NCBI RefSeq assembly: GCF_900090195.1
Contig: NZ_LT607803.1
Coordinates: 5,420,229 to 5,484,228 of the forward strand
Direction of reading: 5' to 3'
DNA: 64,000 bases
Source: Variovorax sp. HW608
GTDB taxonomy: Bacteria > Pseudomonadota > Gammaproteobacteria > Burkholderiales > Burkholderiaceae_C
This document shows positions 63,492-64,000 of this stretch, one piece after another (position 1 is the stretch's first letter; every line of letters begins with the position of its first letter). The position numbers and the translations under genes were made by a program. Under the pieces are notes generated by a model that was given only the letters and a program-made list of their open reading frames with translations, was not told where the DNA came from and searched no databases.

Positions 63492-64000
63492 ATGTTCGTT
63501 CACCTGCGCCTGCACACCGAGTTTTCCGTCGTCGACGGCACCAACCGCATCGATGACGTCGTCAAGGCGGCCGCCGCCGACAAACAGCCCGCACTGGCGA
63601 TCACCGACCTGAACAACCTGTTCGGCGGCGTCAAGTTCTACAAGGAAGCGCGCGGCAAGGGCGTCAAGCCGGTGCTGGGCGCCGAAGTGGTCGTCGAAGG
63701 GCTGGGTTCCGACCCCGCCGCGCTCACGCGCATCGTGCTGCTGGTGCAGAACAAGGAGGGCTATCTCAACCTCTCCGAGCTGCTCGCGCGCGCCTGGACG
63801 CAGAACGTCGGCCGCGGCCAGGCGCAGGCCGCCTGCAAGCTGGCATGGCTCAAGGAATTGCAGGGCGGGCTGATCGCGCTGTCCGGCGCGCAGGCCGGGC
63901 CGCTGGGCGCGCCGCTGCTCCAGGGCCAGCACGAGCGCGCCGCCGAAGTCGCGCTGCAACTGGCCGGGATGTTCCCGCATCGCTTCTACATCGAGCTCCA
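63492..64000 (+). CDS. dnaE: DNA polymerase III alpha subunit, N-terminal part (cut by window edge)
   Basis: The 169 visible codons encode the PHP domain of Dna[22 protein letters not shown] at the start, [21 protein letters not shown], then [10 protein letters not shown], all standard for replicative polymerase alpha subunits. The gene continues beyond 64000. The His/Asp set typical of an active PHP phosphatase (HTEFS, with N for H in TDLNN) is partly altered, as is common in gamma- and beta-proteobacteria. ATG at 63492 is the first codon of the family sequence. Confidence 0.95.
   Translation, partial: MFVHLRLHTEFSVVDGTNRIDDVVKAAAADKQPALAITDLNNLFGGVKFYKEARGKGVKPVLGAEVVVEGLGSDPAALTRIVLLVQNKEGYLNLSELLARAWTQNVGRGQAQAACKLAWLKELQGGLIALSGAQAGPLGAPLLQGQHERAAEVALQLAGMFPHRFYIEL

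Overview
The window is one contiguous stretch of a high-GC beta-proteobacterial chromosome, most likely a Comamonadaceae member close to Variovorax. This is judged from the very high GC, the three Bug/TctC-type solute-binding proteins, the protein-family mix and short extragenic repeats abutting stop codons. No rRNA, tRNA, CRISPR array, insertion sequence or prophage was seen.

Layout. 1-5.6 kb: a leftward sugar ABC importer operon (binding protein, two-domain ATPase, two permeases) ending in an SMP-30-type lactonase. 5.8-15.6 kb: housekeeping and signalling genes: thpR, a response regulator with a broken GGDEF motif, a large CHASE-PAS hybrid histidine kinase, a frameshifted DUF2784 gene, alaS and a panE-like gene. 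15.7-26.2 kb: a compact four-gene block of two convergent operons. One encodes a cytochrome P450 and a membrane-anchored DyP-type peroxidase. The other encodes a zinc-ribbon/cyclase-domain/ATPase/TPR protein and a polytopic membrane protein with a patatin-like lipase domain. This is the best candidate for an undescribed system.

26.3-43.6 kb: an MFS transporter, then a long rightward catabolic run: Bug binding protein, SDR, cupin, alpha/beta hydrolase, IclR regulator, atypical SDR, ThDP enzyme, aspartate-dehydrogenase-like protein, aldehyde dehydrogenase, extradiol (VOC) dioxygenase, second Bug protein, two small proteins, Rieske oxygenase, RidA-like protein, flavodoxin-reductase-type electron donor and MFS transporter. 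It looks like a Rieske hydroxylation / extradiol ring-cleavage route, possibly for an aminated aromatic acid. 43.6-54.9 kb: an aminotransferase, a leftward molybdenum-hydroxylase operon with a CoxG-like protein and a third Bug protein, a divergent MarR regulator, a class II aldolase, an HD-domain protein, a Crp/Fnr regulator and a LivK-type binding protein. The first and third Bug genes are paralogues, and an almost identical 18-bp sequence lies upstream of both, suggesting shared control.

55-64 kb: a small unknown protein, trmB-gluQ (GTGA overlap), a renalase-like FAD protein, a LysR regulator divergent from a pirin/DoxX/flavodoxin/pirin group, the tRNA-hydroxylating rhodanese trhO and the 5' end of dnaE, cut by the window edge. 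Five copies of a roughly 92-bp repeat (one expanded to about 250 bp) sit at gene 3' ends in the right half of the window.
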